Assembly: GCF_030499575.1 (NCBI RefSeq)
Contig: NZ_JASTLC010000001.1
Span: 1,116,001-1,180,000, forward strand
Length of the DNA stretch: 64,000 nucleotides
Reading direction: 5' to 3'
Source of the DNA: Streptomyces sp. DG2A-72
GTDB taxonomy: Bacteria; Actinomycetota; Actinomycetes; Streptomycetales; Streptomycetaceae
The position numbers and the translations under genes were made by a program. Shown in pieces: positions 7,535 through 15,977 of the stretch. The number at the start of each line of letters is the position of its first letter. The first letter of the stretch is position 1. Under the pieces are notes generated by a model, which saw only the letters and a list, made by a program, of their open reading frames with translations, did no database searches and was not told the DNA's origin.

Positions 7535-9649
7535 GTGCACGTTGTCAAGAGGAGCCACCTGTTGTCGCAAGTCAACGATCCCGCCGCGTACCAGGTCGAA
7601 TGGGAACAAGCCCACGTGTCCACTGTGTACGAGGTACTCACCGAGCGGCTCGCCGAGGCACGGACGCGTTTGGCAGATGTACTCAAGACCCGGGCCGAGA
7701 GCGCAAGCGAGACGCACGAGCGAGAGGTCGCCGCTCAGCGGCTGGCGAAGGAGATCGGCCGGCTGGAGGGAGCCGAGAACGGCCTGGTCTTCGGTCGGAT
7801 CGACTCGGCGGACGGTACCACGTTGCATATTGGCCGGCTTGGCCTGCAAACGGACGAAGACGACCTGCCTCTGCTGGTGGACTGGCGCGCGAACGCGGCG
7901 CGGCCCTTCTACGAAGCGACACCGGCCCACCCGATGAGCCTGCGGCGCCGCCGACACCTTCGCCTGGAGGAGCGCAAGGTGGTCGCAGTGAGCGACGAGT
8001 TGCTGGACGGCTCCACTCCGACCGCTGGGGATGTCGTGGGGGACGGCCCTTTGATGGAGGCCCTTTCGGCGCGGCGTACGGGTCGGATGCAGGCCGCGGT
8101 CGCGACGCTGCAGGCCGAGCAGGACGAGATCGTGCGCTCCGCGCACCGCGGAGTGTCAGTGGTCCAAGGCGGCCCCGGAACCGGCAAGACGGTGGTTGCC
8201 CTGCACCGGGCGGCCTATGTCCTGTACGCGTTCCCGCGCGCGGCACAGCACGGTGTGCTGATAGTCGGTCCGAACGCGCGGTTCCTGGACTACATCTCCC
8301 AGGTTCTGCCCTCACTCGGCGAGAACGACATCGTCCTGGCGACCTGCCAGGAACTGGCGGGAGTCTTCCCGGACACGGCGGAGACGCTCGACGTGGCGCG
8401 TCTCAAGGGCAGCTCGATGCTGGCCGGCGCACTGGCCGAGTTGGTGCGGTGTCACCAGGCTCCGGACGGAAGCTTCACCGTGCTGATCGGACACGAATCG
8501 GTTCGCCTTCATGACGAGGTTGTCGCCACAGCGCGAGACTCCGCCGTGGCAACCGGGTTGGGACACAACCCCGCGCGACGGGTGTTCAAAAAACTCCTGA
8601 TCGACGCCATCACCGACGCGCTGGAACGGAGCACGGGCGACATCCTTGAGCAGATCGATGCGGAGGTCGCCGTGCTGACCGGCACAGACCTCGACCGGGT
8701 GGCGGCGGCCGACCTGCGCCGGCTCGGATACGATGCCGCAGCTGCCACGGGGCCGGCCGATGAGTTCGACGCGGACGCCGTCCGGGCCGGACTCCTGGAC
8801 GACGCTCACGTCGATCGCGCGGTGGAAGAGCTGTGGCCGCGGCTGGTGCCCAGCGATCTCGTGCGAGCTCTGCTGACGAACCCTGGCACTCTCGCCGAGC
8901 ACCTGCCCCAGTTGACCGACGACGAGCGGTCAAGTCTGCTGCGCGATGCGGACGACTCGTGGACCGATGCCGATGTGCCTCTGCTGGACGAAGCAGCGAG
9001 CCTGATCGACGGTCCACCGCAGCGGACGTACGGGCACGTGGTCGTCGACGAGGCACAGGAGCTGACCGCCATGCAGTGGCGGATGATCGTACGACGATGC
9101 CCGGGCAAGGCGATGACGCTGGTGGGCGACTTCGCCCAGGCGGGACCGGTCGCGACAGCACACGACTGGACGGAGGCGCTGAGCCCTCATGTCGGCCAGC
9201 GGTTCAACCTCCACACCCTGACCATCAGTTACCGCACTACACAGGAGATCCTGGAGACCACCCGGGACCTTCTCGTACGGATTGCCCCGGACCAGACTCC
9301 GACACGGTCCCTACGCAGTGGTGAGTCTCCTCGCACCGTGTCGACGCAGCCGGATGAGCTTGTCGCCACCCTCGTCCGGGAGCTGCAGATGCAGACCGAG
9401 TCGTACCCCGGCGAGCTCATCGGGGTGATCTGCGCGGACACGAGGCTGGATCAGCTGACAGCCGCGGGTATCGCAGAGCATGCGCGCATCGTGCCGGCGT
9501 CCGAAGCACGCGGGCTGGAGTTCGACGAGGTCGTCGTCGTGGGTCCCGGGGAAATCAGCACGGCCCGGCCCGGCGGAGAGAAGGACCTGTACGTTGCCCT
9601 GACTCGGGCCACCAAGAGACTCTGCACGATCACTGTCCAGCCCGTTTGA
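7535..9649 (+). CDS. UvrD-like superfamily 1 helicase, HelD/HelR type
   Basis: A protein of 704 residues, the usual size of actinobacterial HelD/HelR. These enzymes are ATP-driven and enter the RNA polymerase channels to remove stalled complexes; the HelR branch also dislodges rifamycins. Visible features: a long N-terminal helical hairpin (about 15-75, charged coiled coil), GENGLVFGRID-type core, Walker A GGPGTGKT near residue 211, Walker B VVVDEAQEL near 501, motif IV SYRTTQEI near 567, and the C-terminal LYVALTRATKRL of UvrD-like helicases near 684. The GTG at 7535 has little ribosome site. A TTG at 7562 lies 7 bases after AGAGGAG and may be the true start. I cannot separate HelD from HelR by eye. 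Confidence 0.85.
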   Translation: MHVVKRSHLLSQVNDPAAYQVEWEQAHVSTVYEVLTERLAEARTRLADVLKTRAESASETHEREVAAQRLAKEIGRLEGAENGLVFGRIDSADGTTLHIGRLGLQTDEDDLPLLVDWRANAARPFYEATPAHPMSLRRRRHLRLEERKVVAVSDELLDGSTPTAGDVVGDGPLMEALSARRTGRMQAAVATLQAEQDEIVRSAHRGVSVVQGGPGTGKTVVALHRAAYVLYAFPRAAQHGVLIVGPNARFLDYISQVLPSLGENDIVLATCQELAGVFPDTAETLDVARLKGSSMLAGALAELVRCHQAPDGSFTVLIGHESVRLHDEVVATARDSAVATGLGHNPARRVFKKLLIDAITDALERSTGDILEQIDAEVAVLTGTDLDRVAAADLRRLGYDAAAATGPADEFDADAVRAGLLDDAHVDRAVEELWPRLVPSDLVRALLTNPGTLAEHLPQLTDDERSSLLRDADDSWTDADVPLLDEAASLIDGPPQRTYGHVVVDEAQELTAMQWRMIVRRCPGKAMTLVGDFAQAGPVATAHDWTEALSPHVGQRFNLHTLTISYRTTQEILETTRDLLVRIAPDQTPTRSLRSGESPRTVSTQPDELVATLVRELQMQTESYPGELIGVICADTRLDQLTAAGIAEHARIVPASEARGLEFDEVVVVGPGEISTARPGGEKDLYVALTRATKRLCTITVQPV

Positions 9650-9665
9650 CGGACGTCAGCTCCGC

Positions 9666-10253
9666 TCAGGGCCGTGTGCCGGCCCCGAACCCTGTCCAGC
9701 GCAGATCGACCGGCAGGTGGCCCATGTCGTTGTACAGCAGCACCGTCGGCGCCGTGCCGTCGCGGTACTCGATCACCGTCAGCGCCGCGTTCCCGCAGTT
9801 CAGACCGAGCCAACGCACCGCGGGCGCGTCAAGGGCGTGCCGGACCAGCCAGGCCACCTGGTAGGCGTGGGTGACCAGGATTTCGTGCGTCTCGGTTTCG
9901 GCGGGGCGCGCGAACCTGTCGGTCAGGGCGTCGGCCTGGCGTCGCGCCTCCGCGGCTTCCTCGTCGCCGTAGCCGTCGAAGAACGCCGCCCACGCCGGTG
10001 GCACGTCGTCCGGAACATGCGGAATGTGATCGACCAGTTCCGGCGCTTCCCGCACGGCGGCGTCCGGCAGACAGGCGCCCACGATCTGCGCGGAGTGCAC
10101 TGCCCTGGGCAGGGGCGAGTGCCAGACCGTTTCGATCGGAAGTCCGGCCAGGCGTTTGCCGACCAGTTCCGACTGCCGCTGCCCGACGTCGGTCAGCGTG
10201 CCGAAGGGGTCGGCTGCTCCGTGTCGTACCAGGTACACATGCCGAGTTGCCAT
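9666..10253 (-). CDS. Histidine phosphatase family protein (phosphoglycerate mutase-like)
   Basis: A protein of 195 residues. The N-terminal VYLVRHGAAD carries the RHG phosphohistidine motif (residues 10-12). The second catalytic His is in ILVTHAYQVAWLVRHAL near residue 140. The size fits single-domain SixA/PhoE/GpmB-type phosphatases rather than a glycolytic mutase. The ATG at 10253 follows AGGAGA. It lies directly downstream of the PPDK-like gene on the same strand, across a repeat-rich spacer. Since that protein carries a catalytic phospho-His, dephosphorylation of a partner is conceivable, but there is no direct evidence. Confidence 0.8.
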   Translation of the reverse strand: MATRHVYLVRHGAADPFGTLTDVGQRQSELVGKRLAGLPIETVWHSPLPRAVHSAQIVGACLPDAAVREAPELVDHIPHVPDDVPPAWAAFFDGYGDEEAAEARRQADALTDRFARPAETETHEILVTHAYQVAWLVRHALDAPAVRWLGLNCGNAALTVIEYRDGTAPTVLLYNDMGHLPVDLRWTGFGAGTRP

Positions 10254-10285
10254 GGTGGATCTCCTGTTCAGGATGCCGCTCGTCG

Positions 10286-10335
10286 TCGAATCAGGTGAGT
10301 CAGGTGGATCAGATGAGTCAGGTGAGTCAGTCGAA
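10286..10335. repeat. Short tandem GTGAGTCAG-type repeat in an intercistronic spacer
   Basis: Five or six imperfect units of about 9-10 bases (variants of GGTGAGTCA, GGTGGATCA, GATGAGTCA) run up to the stop codon of the PPDK-like gene. Arrays like this arise by slippage. No protein-coding meaning is seen on either strand. Confidence 0.7.
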
Positions 10336-11862
10336 TCAGCGGTGGCGCAGTGCCGCATGGGCCGCCTCGAGGCGCTGGGTTTCCTCGCGTACGGAGTGGT
10401 CGCCCGAGACGTCGTCGGCCCATGCGAGCAGTCGGTGGAGGTGCCCGTCGGCCGCGTCGGCGATGACGTGGGGAGTGCCGAGAGCGACCTCGCCGCTGGT
10501 CCCGTCGATGGTGACGAGGGTGCCGCCGCCGATGGTGCGGCCGCCGACCGTCACGGAGCCGTCGTCACGGTCGAGGGTGAGGCCGGCGACGCCCACGACC
10601 GCGGGCTTTCCCATGGCCCGCGCGACGACCGCGGCGTGGCTGGCCGGTCCGCCGCGGGCAGTGACGATTCCGGCGGCGGCGGCAAGGCCGTGCATGTCGT
10701 TCGGGGAGGTCTCCGGACGTACCAGGATGACCGGATCGGCACGGGCCATGCGTACTGCGCCGTCCGCCGTGGTCGCGATTCTGCCGACGGCGACACCGGG
10801 ACAGGCGCCGATGCCCCGGGCGAGGACGTCGGTCTTCTCGGATGACGCGATGCGCGGCGTGCGGACGTGCCGGAGGTGCTGTGCGGAGACCCTGAGCAGC
10901 GCTTCGTGACGTTCGAGGACACGCTCGTCTACGAGTTCGGTGGCTACGCGGACCGCGGCACCCCCGACGAACCGGCCGGGACGGACCTGCAGGATCCACA
11001 GCTCGCCGGACTGGAACGTGAACTCGACGTAGCAGGCGTCGCGGTAGTGCCCTTCGATCCGGCGCAGGGCGTCGAGCAGCCCTGTCCACACTGCCGGTTC
11101 CCGCTCGGCGAGTTCACGCAACGGCCGGGTCGTCGCTCGACCGGAGACGACTTCTTCTCCTTGGTGCCCGAAGAGGACTTCGCCGAAGGGGGTGTTCTCG
11201 CCGGTGTTGGGATCGCGGCTGAACACGACTCCGGTGCCGCTGCGGTCGTCGCGGTTGCCGAACACCATCCGTTGGACGATCACGGCGGTGCCGAGGTCGT
11301 GCGGGATGTCGTTCAACTCGCGATAGGTACGCGCGCGCGGCGCGTCCCAGGACGAGAAGACAGCTTCGACCGCCAGTTCCAACTGGCGGCTCGCGTCCTC
11401 GGGAACCTGCTGGTCGCCGTCCCCCTCCGAGTCCGTGACCGCGGAGGCAAAGCTCGACAGGAAGCGCAGGCGCGAGTCCCGTGCGAACGGCCGGTCGTCC
11501 GTCTCGGCGGCAAGGCCCTCGGTGGCTTCGGTCGTGAGACCGAGGTTGAGGATCGTGCTCATCATGCCGGGCATTGACACGCCGGCCCCGGAGCGAACCG
11601 ACACGGCCAGCGGCTTCTGCGGTCCCCCGAAGGAGCGCTCGGTGGAGCGTTCGAGGTCGGCCATGGCAGTCGCGAGCTCGTCGTCGAGTCCTTCGGGAAG
11701 GCGCCCTGCCCGAAGGAAGGCGCGACATGCCTCGGTGGTGATGACGAACCCGGCCGGCACCGGCAAGCCGAGACGGTGCAGCAGGACCAGGCCGAGTGCC
11801 TTGCCGCCCAGTGTCTCCGCCGTCTCCTCGGCCTGGGCGGAGATCGCGCGAATCCACCTCAT
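10336..11862 (-). CDS. PEP-utilising / pyruvate phosphate dikinase-like phosphotransferase, short form
   Basis: A protein of 508 residues. The N-terminal three fifths is the PPDK/PEP-synthase ATP-binding domain (GGKALGLVLLHRLGLPVP near residue 18, AVSVRSGAG near 92, VVFSRDPNTGE near 225). The C-terminal part is the swivelling PEP-mobilising domain with catalytic His in GGPASHAAVVARAMGKP near residue 404. The C-terminal PEP/pyruvate TIM barrel of full PPDK (about 880 residues) is absent, so it cannot be a complete dikinase. Short forms of this kind may pass phosphate from ATP to another acceptor or protein. The start overlaps the stop of the regulator gene (ATGA), so the two are coupled. The acceptor is unknown. 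Confidence 0.75.
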   Translation of the reverse strand: MRWIRAISAQAEETAETLGGKALGLVLLHRLGLPVPAGFVITTEACRAFLRAGRLPEGLDDELATAMADLERSTERSFGGPQKPLAVSVRSGAGVSMPGMMSTILNLGLTTEATEGLAAETDDRPFARDSRLRFLSSFASAVTDSEGDGDQQVPEDASRQLELAVEAVFSSWDAPRARTYRELNDIPHDLGTAVIVQRMVFGNRDDRSGTGVVFSRDPNTGENTPFGEVLFGHQGEEVVSGRATTRPLRELAEREPAVWTGLLDALRRIEGHYRDACYVEFTFQSGELWILQVRPGRFVGGAAVRVATELVDERVLERHEALLRVSAQHLRHVRTPRIASSEKTDVLARGIGACPGVAVGRIATTADGAVRMARADPVILVRPETSPNDMHGLAAAAGIVTARGGPASHAAVVARAMGKPAVVGVAGLTLDRDDGSVTVGGRTIGGGTLVTIDGTSGEVALGTPHVIADAADGHLHRLLAWADDVSGDHSVREETQRLEAAHAALRHR

Positions 11863-12485
11863 CGCTGCATCCCGAGTGTGGCGAGCAGGTCTTCGTGCAG
11901 CTCTGCCCAAACGGTGTGGTACGACGCGGTACTGTCGGCCACGTACTCCAACTCGCCGGAGACAGCGCGCTTGAGAGCTTCGGTGAGGCGGTACCGGTAA
12001 CGACCGAATCGAGGCAATGCCTCGGACAACTCGGCACAGACCACGGCAGCGCGTCGGTCGAGATCGGCGAATCGGGCCAGGACCCGGGAGTCGTAGGCGG
12101 GATCGCTGTGGTCGTTGGCGCTCGCGATGCCGTCGACGGCTCGGAGTTGCCATGCCGTACAGAGGTCGAGCAGCTCCGGGTTGAGGACGAGAAACCGCTC
12201 GTACGCCGCTGTCACGGCCCCGCGGGCATGGGCCGACTCGAGCTCGTCGATGATCCGCTCGGACGCTGCGGCACGGCCGGCGTCCGTGAGACTCCAACCG
12301 GGCAGGTCGCCGGACATACGCGTGACAAGACCGTCGGCCCCGAGATCGATGAGCTCGGACTCGGCATCGGATTCGTCGAGACCCGTTATCGCGTGGAGCC
12401 GGGCGAGGCTGACGGTGCCGGCGCAGCGCAGGGCGTGCAGTACCAGCAGGCCGGTGTCCGTCGCGCGAGCTTCAGGCCAGGTCAT
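11859..12485 (-). CDS. Winged-helix transcriptional regulator-like protein
   Basis: A protein of 208 residues. The N-terminal 80 residues resemble a MarR/PadR-like winged helix (LLVLHALRCAGTVSLARLHAITGLDESDAESELIDLGADGLV, then GWSLTDAGR as the wing). The C-terminal 120 residues are helical and Ala/Leu/Glu-rich, perhaps for dimerisation or ligand sensing. It is translationally coupled to the PPDK-like gene, so a shared pathway is likely. It begins just after the ABC permease on the same strand, 106 bases away. Confidence 0.6.
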   Translation of the reverse strand: MTWPEARATDTGLLVLHALRCAGTVSLARLHAITGLDESDAESELIDLGADGLVTRMSGDLPGWSLTDAGRAAASERIIDELESAHARGAVTAAYERFLVLNPELLDLCTAWQLRAVDGIASANDHSDPAYDSRVLARFADLDRRAAVVCAELSEALPRFGRYRYRLTEALKRAVSGELEYVADSTASYHTVWAELHEDLLATLGMQR

Positions 12486-12591
12486 GTGTTGTCCTCCTGG
12501 GGTGCGGTGGGCATTGCGGAAATCAGCGGGCCCGAGGGCGCCGGCGCCGGGAGGGGACGTCGGCCGATCGCCACGTGAGGGAGCCGCATCG

Positions 12592-13389
12592 TCATTCCTG
12601 GCGGCCGTAGGCGCGGACTGCCAGGGGGCAGAAGACGACGAACAGGACGGCGGACCACAGCAGGGTGCGGCCGATGCTTCCCGCGTCCGGCGTCCCGTTC
12701 AGCAGAGCGCGGCAGGCATCCATGACATGGGTGACGGGGTTGATGTCCGCCCACGCTTTCAGCCAGCCGGGCAGGGTGTCGGTCGGGGAAGCCAGGCTGC
12801 TGCCCAGCTGGAGCGGCAGGAAGGCGATGAAACTGAACGCCAGCACGGCCTCGGCGCTCTTGACGATGACACCGATGAACACCGTGACCCAGCTGAGGCA
12901 GAACCCGAACAGGATCGCGAGCCCGGTCGCCCCCAGTGCGGCGGGGATGCTTCCCTGGATGCGGAACCCGAGCGGAATGCCGATGACGAACAGGATCGAC
13001 ACGGCGATCAGGTAACGGAGGACGTCGGCCGTCACGGAGCCGAGCAGCGGCGCCGTACGGCTGATCGGGAGGCTGCGGAACCGGTCGGTGACGCCGTTCT
13101 TCAGGTCGAGGTTGATGGCCGATCCGGTGGAGATCATTCCGGCCAGGCCGGCGCCCATGACGAGGATTCCGGGGAACAGGTACTGCAGGTATTCGCCGGT
13201 GGAACCGGCGACCGGTCGGCCGAACAGGTAGAGGAACAGGATCATGAACAGCGCGGGGGTGACCACACCGTTCATGATCGGACCCGGGTTCCGGGTGGTC
13301 TTGAGCAGGCTGCGCTGGGCGAGAACCGCGCTGTGCCGGACGGTGGCGAAGCGCCGAGGCCGGGCGGTCCCGGCGAGGGTCGTGGTCAT
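12592..13389 (-). CDS. ABC-2 type transporter permease (DrrB-like)
   Basis: A protein of 265 residues with six predicted membrane helices, in the ABC-2 family (NodJ/DrrB type). The region GVVTPALFMILFLYLFG and a run of further hydrophobic helices up to WSAVLFVVFCPLAV are typical. The ATG at 13389 overlaps the ATPase stop as ATGA, so the pair forms one exporter. It lies about 1.7 kb past the end of the peptide cluster beyond the TetR gene, so export of the heptapeptide is possible but unproven. Confidence 0.85.
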   Translation of the reverse strand: MTTTLAGTARPRRFATVRHSAVLAQRSLLKTTRNPGPIMNGVVTPALFMILFLYLFGRPVAGSTGEYLQYLFPGILVMGAGLAGMISTGSAINLDLKNGVTDRFRSLPISRTAPLLGSVTADVLRYLIAVSILFVIGIPLGFRIQGSIPAALGATGLAILFGFCLSWVTVFIGVIVKSAEAVLAFSFIAFLPLQLGSSLASPTDTLPGWLKAWADINPVTHVMDACRALLNGTPDAGSIGRTLLWSAVLFVVFCPLAVRAYGRQE

Positions 13390-14342
13390 GCTGCCTCCTG
13401 GGCGTCGGCAGTCGGGGCCCCGGTCAGGGACAGGAAGACCTCGTCGAGGCTGGGAAGGCGGAAGGCGATCTCGCTGACATCGATGCCGCGGTCCCGGAGT
13501 TGAGCGGTTATCTCGAAGAACTCGGCGTCCCCGGCAACCGGCACGACGAGTTCGTGGCGGCGTGATCGGTCGGGCTCCCGTCCTGCGACTCGGGCGATGA
13601 CGGCGGCAGCGGGGTCGAGGTCGCCGGCATCGGCCGGGCGGAGGACGATCGTGTGTCCGCCGATCTCGCGCTTGAGGTCGGTGGGTGTGCCCGACGCGAT
13701 CACTCGTCCGTGGTCGATGACGGTGATGCCGTCGGCGAGGGCGTCGGCCTCTTCGAGGTACTGCGTCGTGAGCAGGACCGTGACGCCGTCTTGGCTGAGC
13801 CCGCGGATCATCTGCCACAACTCGTCGCGCTTGCCGGGGTCCAACCCGACCGAGGGCTCATCGAGGAACACGACCTCGGGCCGGCCCACCAGGCCGGCGG
13901 CGAGGTCGAGGCGGCGTCGCATCCCGCCCGAGTAGGTGGCGACGGGCCGGTCGGCCGCATCGTCGAGACCGAAGCGGGACAGCAGTTCGCCGGCCCTCCG
14001 GCGGGCGTCATGCCGTCGGAGGTCGAGGAGCCGGCCGATCATGACCAGGTTGGACCGCCCGGACAGCTCGTCGTCGACGCTTGTGTGCTGCCCCGACAGC
14101 GCGATGCGCCGACGGACCTGAGCCGGATCTCGCCGAACGTCGAATCCGGCCACGCGCACCTGCCCCGCGTCGGGGCGCAGAAGGGTCGCCAGCACACGGA
14201 CGACGGTCGTCTTACCGGCGCCGTTGGGCCCCAGCAGTCCCAGCACCTGTCCGCGCTGAGCGGAGAGGCTCACTCCGTCGACCGCCGTCGTCCGGCCGAA
14301 TTTCTTGATCAGTACGTCGACGTCGAACCCGTTGTCACCCAC
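13386..14342 (-). CDS. ABC transporter ATP-binding protein (DrrA-like)
   Basis: A protein of 318 residues. It has Walker A GPNGAGKTT near residue 37, the ABC signature YSGGMRRRLDLA near 135, Walker B VVFLDEPSVGLD near 155, and the C-terminal extension typical of daunorubicin-resistance (DrrA) ATPases. The GTG at 14342 follows GGAGA and is preferred. An ATG at 14384 is also in frame but would lie inside the palindromic operator. With the overlapping permease it forms a two-gene exporter, divergent from the TetR gene that probably represses it. Confidence 0.85.
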   Translation of the reverse strand: MGDNGFDVDVLIKKFGRTTAVDGVSLSAQRGQVLGLLGPNGAGKTTVVRVLATLLRPDAGQVRVAGFDVRRDPAQVRRRIALSGQHTSVDDELSGRSNLVMIGRLLDLRRHDARRRAGELLSRFGLDDAADRPVATYSGGMRRRLDLAAGLVGRPEVVFLDEPSVGLDPGKRDELWQMIRGLSQDGVTVLLTTQYLEEADALADGITVIDHGRVIASGTPTDLKREIGGHTIVLRPADAGDLDPAAAVIARVAGREPDRSRRHELVVPVAGDAEFFEITAQLRDRGIDVSEIAFRLPSLDEVFLSLTGAPTADAQEAA

Positions 14343-14378
14343 GACCAATCTCCGATGTTCGCCACTTTCGGATGTCCT

Positions 14379-14394
14379 CAGCATCTGGATGCTG
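14379..14394. promoter_or_regulatory. Perfect palindrome, candidate TetR operator
   Basis: CAGCATCTGGATGCTG has 7-base arms around a 2-base centre. It lies between the divergent ABC exporter and TetR genes, about 38 bases before the regulator start and 37 before the exporter start. A site in this position could repress both genes. Confidence 0.6.
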
Positions 14395-14431
14395 GTTGTA
14401 TCATGACACAGCAGGAGCGGAAGGGGACACG

Positions 14432-15529
14432 ATGGCGAGGTTGACCCGCGCGCAGCAGCAGGAGCGGACGCGTGCGGCGGTACTGGTCGCGGCCCGGCAG
14501 GAGTTCGCCGAGTACGACTATGCCGAGGCCAAGATCGACCGGATCGCCGAGCGAGCCGAACTGACCCGAGGCGCGGTCTACTCCAACTTCACCGGCAAGC
14601 GCGCGCTCTACCTCGCGGTGCTGGCCGACGCCGCCGAACTGGCCCGAGCCTGCGCCGAACCGCCGGCGGAATCCCCCGACTGCGTCGGACGAGCGCTCGG
14701 TTCGTTCGCCCGGGTCTGGCTCGAACGGCTGCCCTTCCTCGGCGACACACCGGGCAGCGGCCATCTTCAGCTGCGCTCACTGTCCGGAGTGCTCACCACC
14801 GAGCCGGCCCGGACCGCGATGGCCGAACTCGTCCGGTTCGAAGCCCTGCTGCTCGCGCTGGCACTTGAGCCGCGTTCCGCCGTGCGCGCCGGCACCGTGC
14901 GGCTGGCCGGGCTGGCCCTGACCCTTCTCCACGGTGCGGCCGGCCTCGCGGAGAACGCCCCCGGCGTCGGTGACCCCTTCGACCTGACCCGAGCCGCCGA
15001 GCATCTGGCCGGCATCGCCCTCGGCGACGACACGGAGCCACCGCATCTGCCCTACGTCGCTCCGGCCCGCTCGACCGAGGACCGGTGGGTGCCGCCCCGC
15101 GGTCTGCGCGACGAGATCACCGGCCGTCCGGTCGGCTTCGACGACGGGGTGGTCGTCGTACTCGGTGCGGGACGCCTGTCCGCGGCCGAGGACGCGGTGC
15201 GCTCAGCGCGGCCGGACGACGAGGTGACCATCGTCGTCGTGACGAGCGACCCCGCCGAGATCGGTCAACTGGCCCGACTCCGGATCGTCGATCTCGTCGG
15301 CTGCCTGCTCCGAGTGTTCGCGGCCGACCGACTACCGCAGGCACGCATCGTTTTCGACGACAGCGGCACGGTCCCCGCAGCCCTCGGCCACACGTCGGTC
15401 GACGACCTCACCGAGATCGCGGTCCGGGTGCGCGACGGACTGATCGTGGCCCGCGCGACCGGCCGCGGCGCAGGCCACGCCGCGGCCCGCCACCGTTCCC
15501 CGGATTCCGGCCGGAGCGGGGCGGTGTGA
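14432..15529 (+). CDS. TetR-family regulator with an unusual C-terminal extension
   Basis: A protein of 365 residues. The TetR DNA-binding domain spans about residues 8-60 (RAAVLVAARQEFAEYDY, then IDRIAERAELTRGAVYSNF and KRALYLAV). An ordinary helical ligand domain runs to about 205. TetR proteins usually end near 200; this one carries about 150 further residues, with an alternating alpha/beta pattern at 235-345 (GVVVVLGAGRLS, VTIVVVTSDP, ARIVFDDSG, IAVRVRDGLIVARATG) that recalls a thioredoxin-like or Rossmann-like fold. That extra domain could be a second sensor. The ATG follows AAGGGGA. It diverges from the exporter pair. Confidence 0.8.
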   Translation: MARLTRAQQQERTRAAVLVAARQEFAEYDYAEAKIDRIAERAELTRGAVYSNFTGKRALYLAVLADAAELARACAEPPAESPDCVGRALGSFARVWLERLPFLGDTPGSGHLQLRSLSGVLTTEPARTAMAELVRFEALLLALALEPRSAVRAGTVRLAGLALTLLHGAAGLAENAPGVGDPFDLTRAAEHLAGIALGDDTEPPHLPYVAPARSTEDRWVPPRGLRDEITGRPVGFDDGVVVVLGAGRLSAAEDAVRSARPDDEVTIVVVTSDPAEIGQLARLRIVDLVGCLLRVFAADRLPQARIVFDDSGTVPAALGHTSVDDLTEIAVRVRDGLIVARATGRGAGHAAARHRSPDSGRSGAV

Positions 15530-15977
15530 AACCGGGCCCGCGTCCGGAGCCTTGCCTCGCGACGTGACGCTCCTGGCACACGGCGCAGCCCCTCGAAGTG
15601 ACGCTCCTGGCGGTGACGCTCCTGGCGCACAGCGCAGTCCAGCCGCCTGCCGGCCCGGCGAGTGACCGTCGTTCGAAGCGGGACCGGCTGTCTGTTGGTC
15701 AAGGTGCGTGGCGTGGCGGCGCGTTGGTGGAGTTCCCGACGTCGTCAACTTCGAGGGCCTTCGTCGGCCGCCTGAGAGGGCTGCTGACCAGGACCGGCGG
15801 AGGGCGAGCCGCTCGGGCGGTCGCGGCACGGACCGGCTCTGCGCCGCGCCGCGCCGGCCTCCGTGTGCGGGGCCGGGCGGCCGCCCGCCGCGTGACGACG
15901 TATTCCTCGGAATGCCGGAATACGGTCAGCCGACATCAGACAACGTCAGTCGATCGCCTGCGCTGCGGCAGGGCCTC
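15530..15977. other. Gene-free region between the TetR gene and the biosynthetic operon end
   Basis: 448 bases where the rightward TetR gene and the leftward biosynthetic operon converge. The left part holds the repeats at 15564-15637. The right part turns AT-richer near 15900-15960. Open frames here overlap neighbours and have no gene-like codon pattern. This is the likely left boundary of the peptide cluster. Confidence 0.55.
15564..15637. repeat. Three imperfect repeats of GTGACGCTCCTGGC
   Basis: Units start near 15564, 15598 and 15613. The first and third extend to about 25 bases with a shared CACRGCGCAG end; the middle one is cut short. They lie just after the TetR stop. Confidence 0.65.

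Noticed and set aside
15265..15702. Minus-strand open frame overlapping the TetR 3' end and the boundary region
   Set aside because: Two thirds lie opposite the TetR gene and the rest over repeats. Composition is Arg/Ser-rich and there is no ribosome site.
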